DNA from: Plumapathes pennacea
Lineage: Eukaryota; Cnidaria; Anthozoa; Antipatharia; Myriopathidae
Direction: 5' to 3'
Length of the DNA: 64,000 bases
NCBI GenBank assembly: GCA_964036295.1
Contig: OZ038469.1
Location: 5,968,067 to 6,032,066, forward strand
This document shows positions 58,992-64,000 of the stretch, piece by piece. Both the position numbers and the translations under genes were made by a program. The first letter of the stretch is position 1. The number at the start of each line of letters is the position of its first letter. The notes below the pieces were generated by a model that was not told the DNA's origin, searched no databases, and worked only from the letters and a program-made list of their open reading frames with translations.

Positions 58992-59320
58992 CCTAATGAA
59001 GTTAAACTTGAAATTTTATCTATACCAAATAATAAATCTCATGGCTTATATTCCTGCCCTACACAACTCCTCAGATATTCATGTAACATCATCTCCTGTT
59101 CTCTCAGAAATATTTAACACATCTATTAAATTAGGGGCGTACCCTTCACAACTTAAAATGTCCAAAATTATAGCAATATTTAAAACAGACGACGAGACTG
59201 AAGCAACTAACTACAGACCAATATCTTTATTATCAAACTTCAACAGAATTTTCGAAAAAATGATGTACAATAGAATGAAAGACTTCATAGATCAAAGCAG
59301 CAAGGCAGCTGTAAGTTCGC
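58992..59320 (+). pseudogene. LINE reverse transcriptase fragment
   Basis: 59110-59305 encodes SEIFNTSIKLGAYPSQLKMS and NYRPISLLSNFNRIFEKMMY, the N-terminal RT region of a CR1/Rex-like LINE. The preceding part is in another frame (VKLEILSIPNNKSHG). It abuts the 3' LTR directly, so the LTR element probably landed in this older LINE. Confidence 0.8.
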
Positions 59321-60026
59321 GAATTTGCAAAAAGTGCTTTTGCGAGAGTAGGTATTAGAACTGGCTCAATGTCACTTTTAAAATTTGCTCAATTTTCAAT
59401 TTTAGGTAGGTGGAAGAATTCGCATATGTTTCCACGGGGCTCCACTTTCGCGGGTGTTCACAAACTGCGAGCCTATGCGAGTCGCGTTGCGAGCAATTTG
59501 TTAGCTGCGAGCCAACCGTGTTTTTTCGAATACTGCCGGGGGAGGGGGGGGGGGGGGGGGGAGGGAAGAGGGGGAACCCTGAAGATGAAAGAGGCGAGGT
59601 GCTGTTGGCTGCAACGTCGACCGGTAGTTTAAAATCGACGGATGCACAGACGTTTTTTCGCAGTGCTTAGTTCATGCGGACTTCGGAGCGTTGTCAGGAA
59701 ATTATTTCTGTTTTGCTTGTACGTGTCTGTCTGTCTGACTTGTGCTGGAGTTAGAAGTGTGAAGTGTAAAGTTTTTGAAATGTGCAGTTGGGAGTTAACG
59801 TTTTGACCTTGTCTCACTAAGGTTAGACGACTCAACTATCCATACCTATTTGTTTATCTATTTGTACCTGCGATCTACCTTTCCTGGAAATATCCCGGCT
59901 TAAGTGTTTGGGTGTACTTGCTCGTCTTTTTTCGTTACTGCTTGATTTATGTGGCTGTATTTACACAACAACTACTGAGGCCACTGGTGTTTTTATGTAT
60001 TCAATATGTCTCTTCCATTGGTGTAG
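59321..60026. other. No gene recognised; G-rich run
   Basis: Contains a G-rich stretch at 59537-59572 and otherwise unique-looking non-coding sequence. Small ORFs here have no domain. Confidence 0.5.
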
Positions 60027-60214
60027 ACTTAGGGTGTGTTTCTTTTTACGAATCCAAATCCGGATCACAAATCCAAAAACAGATTATCTGTTTCTTTACT
60101 GAAATCCAAATCCGGATAATGAATTCTTGTGATCCACACTTAGGACGGATTCACTGGATCATATCCAAATTAGATATTTTGGATCATGGATCTATTAAAG
60201 AACCGCACTCTTAG
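60027..60214. mobile_element. MITE with CTTAGGGTGTGTTTCTTT ends
   Basis: The left end CTTAGGGTGTGTTTCTTT and the reverse complement of the right end, CTAAGAGTGCGGTTCTTT, match at 14 of 18 positions. Inside are repeated AATCCAAATCCGGAT words. This resembles hAT-type non-autonomous elements. Confidence 0.75.
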
Positions 60215-60559
60215 TTCTCTTGTCAACCTTACAGCCTAGTCCAGCTTTTCCATCCCATCCACATTTATGAATAAATCTAAGAAGAAGGGAATGGGGAAAG
60301 CCCCTGTTATGAATTCCTCGCTTTCATTTTAATTTGTTGCAGCGCGAACACTGAACAGACTGATAGAAAAACTAGCAAGTTTTAAAAAATAACACACGTA
60401 ATACTATTTAGTTGGTGGAGTAAAGGTGGCGTCTGACCTACAAATGTGTAGATGTTAAGGATATAAGCTATTAAGTGTACTGTGCATGAAAACTGATTAA
60501 ATTTATGTTTTCATTCGAAGCACGGGCAGCTTTTAAGCTCAAGTAGTTTTGTAGACTTC

Positions 60560-60945
60560 AGTCAAAGCTGCCTGGGCGGACACTCGTTAGGGGAGAGCTC
60601 TACGTATAGACGCCTTCACAAAACCCCGTTTGAACTATCACTCAAACTCTATTTGCAGATTCGCGTAAGCGGACACTCTGTTGGAACAATCTTGACATTC
60701 AGTTCAATCTCTTCCTGTTCTTTAATCCAACCGGCCGTAGGGTAGAGACATGGTTTGTAACAGCACCCAGTTACGGAATTCAGTGTATGAAGCGTCGAGG
60801 TCGCTTACAAGACTCATTAGGGACTTTAAGATGCAGGACGCGAGAGGGTGAAACAATAAAACTAATCACAGAAGACAAAAGAAGCACGTGAATATCTGAA
60901 CATTTTTTCCGCTTCCCGAGGTGTCCACTTACGGGAGCTTTGACT
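60560..60945. mobile_element. MITE with AGTCAAAGCT ends
   Basis: A perfect 10-bp inverted repeat AGTCAAAGCT/AGCTTTGACT is extended by TGCCTGGGCGGACACTC against TCCCGTAAGTGGACACCTC. About 385 bp, non-coding. Confidence 0.75.
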
Positions 60946-61524
60946 CTATGAAGTTCAAATTAGTATACTTTTACAACTAATTGTTGAGAGGTGTTTAGGA
61001 ATTGGGAGACCAAATTAGTCAGTGCGGATGTCAATGTCAAAGCTAGATGACAACGGAACCACAAATTACTGGACAGTTTGAATGCAATTTGACTGCTTTT
61101 TTTATCAGTGCACGAACGCAGAACATACTGTAAGCGTGGCTTTATTTGGGTGGTGGTGCAATTTGTTCATGTGTTGCAATTCTTCAATTTCCCTTGTAGC
61201 TTTGAATTTCTATTTCTACGAGGGCGGAATTTTGGGATCGAAAAGCACCAATCAGATTTTTTGGAATTTTCGAGAGCCAGTGAGAACAGAGATAGCAGTT
61301 AAAAATAGAATTCTTGAGGTTGTTTACAATTTTTCTTTTATACTAGGGTTGCAGATCGAAATGCACCAATCATACTCACGGATATTTTTTTTTGGCCAAT
61401 AAAAAGAAAGAAAAACGGACCAATGGCTGTGTATTACATGCTCCTACAAATGTGCAAAACATGCTTTCAAGTGACAACATGATCCACAACACGAGAAAGC
61501 ACAGATTCTTCAGATACTTTCAAA

Positions 61525-62327
61525 GTAAGTGCGTCAAAAGATCTAAAGAATGCACAGTTACTAACAGTAGTGCAGAATTGTTAAATATGTTTTGTTTGTC
61601 TGCAGAACTCTTTCGACGGCGGTTTTTGAGACAAAAAAGTACTGGATTTCACTTTGCTTGGTAAGTGCGTCACAAGAGTTGGGGTGCGGTCTTGCGGTGA
61701 AATGAAGATTTTGAGTGGGGAAAGTTACCTAAAGTACTGGACAATTGCTAAATTTCTTTTGTTTGTCTGCAGAACTCTTTCGACGGCGTGATTTTGAGCC
61801 GAAAAGGTACTGGATTTCACTTTGCTTGGTAAGTGCGTCACAAGAGTTGGGGTGCGGTCTTGCGGTGAAATGAAGATTTTGAGTGGGGAAAGTTACCTAA
61901 AGCACTGGACAATTGCTAAATTTCTTTTGCTTGTCTGCAGAACTCTTTCGACGGCGAGATTTTGAGCCGAAAAGGTACTGGATTTCACTTTGCTTGGTAA
62001 GTGCATCACAAGAGTTGGGGTGCGGTCTTGCGGTGAAATGAAGATTTTGAGTGGGGAAAGTTACCTAAAGCACTGGACAATTGCTAAATTTCTTTTGTTT
62101 GTCTGCAGAACTTCTCCGACGGCGGATTTTGTGCCGAAAAAATACTGGATTTCACGTTCTGGGTAAGTGCGTCCAGGTGTGCCATTTGAGTTGTGCGTTT
62201 TAAGTCAAGATTCTAAGTGGGAAAGTTACTAGAAGTACTACGGAGTTACGAATTCTCTTTCGTTTCTTTGCAGAACTCCTTTGACTGCGGAATTTCGAAA
62301 AGTTGCAATTTTTTCGGTGAGTGCGTC
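61525..62327 (+). repeat. Tandem ~167 bp units, each with acceptor, 43-56 bp exon-like core and donor
   Basis: Five units carry an acceptor (tttgtctgcag type) followed by AACTcTTtCGACgGCG and a donor (GTAAGTGCGTC type). Exon-like cores: 61606-61660, 61773-61828, 61941-61996, 62109-62162 and 62274-62316. An extra donor at 61525 belongs to a preceding partial unit. Unit spacing is 167, 168, 168 and 165 bp. The units have diverged in the core but every splice site is kept. They lie upstream of the OB-fold gene on the same strand and may be alternative leader exons. Confidence 0.8.
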
Positions 62328-63074
62328 ATAAGGAATTGTTTGGTTGGGCGTTGTTTTTCTTGATGCGCATTTGTGCAAGTATCGTGCACATTATCAATTT
62401 GATGGCCGGGATTTTAAATAGGTGTTCAGAGCGTTATCAGAAGTGATAGAATTTCGTGGTGCTTTTTGCGTTGTTTCTATTTGGGCGCAACGAAGAGGTT
62501 TAATATTTTTCGTACTTTTATGGTGAAGACAAATGGCACGTTGATTGGTTGGCGCTATCCACGTGATGTTTGGGCTGTTACTCCAGTTGCTAAAGTTCGG
62601 CGTTCAAAATAGAAATATTTCCGAATCTTTAAAAAGGCAGCCGAGGTGGTCATTTAGCAATCAGCAGCCGAAGCGACGCAAGGACAAGAGTCTTCATTTT
62701 TATACGCGTAACAATAAGTGGACTGTTTGTTTGAGTGTGATGCAGCGTCGAATTTAACAAGCATCGAATACAATGCAAAATGAGCAAAATCTATTGTTTA
62801 TGGTTTAAATAAATACAATACTATTGCTACCAGATAAGTTAAAACTCATTCGCGCGAGTGTTTATAAAGCAATGCTTTTATTTGTATCCTGCAAAGCTCC
62901 AAGAATGTCAAGAATGTTGTTTTGATTCAGTTCGTGCATATTTAATGAGCGTATGTAATTTGAACTGTTGACACCTTGTCAAACGTTCTTCGGCACGCAA
63001 AATATGTTTTTATATTTAAACTACTTCGGCTAAGTGCAGTTTTGACTTAATTGAACTGTCTTTTTGTGTTTCAG
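62328..63074 (+). other. Probable leader intron of the OB-fold gene
   Basis: No supported coding sequence; a 70-codon ORF at 62545 has no domain. It ends with an acceptor TTTTTGTGTTTCAG at 63074. Confidence 0.5.
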
Positions 63075-63090
63075 GAGTTACAGAGGCTAA

Positions 63091-64000
63091 ATGATGGCCG
63101 AGAAAAATGTTAATCCAGATGCTGACATTACAGGTAACTTGAAAATAATATTGATATTATTACTGTTTGTGATTCCTTTGTACTCTTTAGCACAAGTATA
63201 AAATGTGTAGACTAAGACTACTTTTCATTTAAATGTTTCAGGCCAAAAAGAAATCACTGGGTACATACATAGGGTGTCACCCTTGAAAAGCTCCAAGACA
63301 CCATATTTTGATTGTTTGTTCCAAACAAAGAATGCGAGCAGAACAAGGATGGTGTGTTTCCATAAGGACTACTTGGCACAGTTCAAGGAGTTGTCCAGGA
63401 AGAAGAGACCAGTGAAGGTGGCACAATTCCGCACAAGCACCAAATTTGGGAAGCTGGATATCATTGTTGATAAAAGAACCCAAGTAAGTGAAGGAGCAGA
63501 AAAGTTACCTTTCAAACCTGCTACAGGTTTAGATTTCAAGGAGAATGTAGACATCTGTACCATAAGTGAGCTGGCCAATATGCAAACCGTAACAATTAAG
63601 GGAAAGTTGTGCCAAGTTAGCGGTACCAAAAAAGCTGCAACACATTTTGGCGAGTTGAAACAGCAAACTGGTTTCATAGTTGACACAACTGCATCAATCA
63701 GAATAGTTTTCTGGGAACGATTCACAAATGTTGCACAGGAAGGCAAAACATACTGGTTTAAGAATGTGACCGTAAAGAAAAATTCCACAAAAACGTATGT
63801 TAACACTGCTCGTACAGGATCCAGCATTGAAGAGTGTGAAGCTTTTAAAACACCACTAGCCATTCCTGAAGATTTTCCTGGGTTATCAGTGCAAACAATG
63901 CAGGCCCATTTGGTTGGTGTAAATTCTGTATCAAAGTATCGAAGTTGTGGATCTTGCTCAAAGAAGCTTCAGGTCGAAGATCATGGCATAGTGCAGTGTG
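63091..64000 (+). CDS. RPA-like OB-fold protein, N-terminal part (runs off the window)
   Basis: Exon 1 codes from ATG 63091 (a second ATG follows at once) to 63133; exon 2 runs from 63242 to the window end without a stop, about 267 codons in total. The product starts MMAEKNVNPDADITG and continues ITGYIHRVSPLKSSKTPYFD, an OB-fold start. A middle segment reads VTIKGKLCQVSG, FIVDTTASIRIVFWERF and GKTYWFKNVTVKK, the strand pattern of an RPA70-type OB fold. Near the edge is CGSCSKKL, which could open a zinc ribbon as in RPA1 DBD-C. Single-stranded nucleic-acid binding is the likely activity. RPA-like proteins of this type also occur as cargo of transposons in cnidarians, so it need not be a host replication gene. 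Confidence 0.7.

Noticed and set aside
63369-63863. 164-codon minus-strand ORF
   Set aside because: Shadow of the OB-fold exon, which has splice sites and domain-like sequence on the plus strand.

Overview
This window is nuclear DNA from an animal, most likely an anthozoan cnidarian (stony coral or relative). The grounds are spliced genes with GT-AG introns, AT-rich introns full of MITEs, a clear metazoan HEATR5 gene, and several repeat-borne gene families that I know mainly from cnidarian and fish genomes. The genus cannot be read from the sequence. There is no bacterial-type operon, rRNA or CRISPR.

Layout. (1) 0.6-9.6 kb, minus strand: the 5' half of HEATR5, seven exons seen; the gene runs off the left edge. 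(2) 9.9-16.8 kb, plus strand: a coiled-coil/EF-hand protein starting head-to-head with HEATR5, 314 bp away; its 3' end was not found. (3) 17.7-26.7 kb: a tRNA-derived SINE, a degenerate minus-strand copy of a C2H2/transposase-like gene, one exon pair of it duplicated about 7.8 kb away, an array of palindromic AAGA..TCTT motifs, and a repeat-coded charged ORF. (4) 27.0-39.4 kb: three mobile elements nested in one another. A Polinton/Maverick-type protein-primed DNA polymerase relic is split by a 9,784-bp element (28308-38091; terminal inverted repeats starting GGGACCGTTCATTTTT, TAA target duplication), and that element's plus-strand gene is split by a CR1/L2-like LINE (33889-37064, TAT target duplication). 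(5) 39.9-52.6 kb: a second large DNA transposon of about 12.7 kb, bounded by inverted arrays of TTTACAC/GTGTAAA motifs (CACTA/EnSpm-like). It carries a plus-strand C2H2 transposase-like gene and, on the minus strand, a SAM-domain gene, a protein-kinase exon and a SAMD3-like gene. (6) 52.7-53.3 kb: a small three-exon lysine-rich gene. (7) 54.4-59.0 kb: a 5'-truncated, frameshifted BEL/Pao LTR retrotransposon with its 3' LTR, followed by a LINE RT scrap. (8) 61.5-64.0 kb: six tandem units with conserved splice sites, in front of an RPA-like OB-fold gene that leaves the window at the right edge.

How it fits together. Only HEATR5 and the EF-hand gene look like ordinary host genes; the OB-fold gene and the 52.7 kb gene are uncertain. 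Both large DNA transposons share one design: two divergent transcription units from a short central spacer, with motif-rich termini. The most interesting unexplained content is the kinase/SAM/SAMD3-like cargo of the 39.9-52.6 kb element, the unassigned superfamily of the 28.3-38.1 kb element, and the tandem splice-unit leader before the OB-fold gene.
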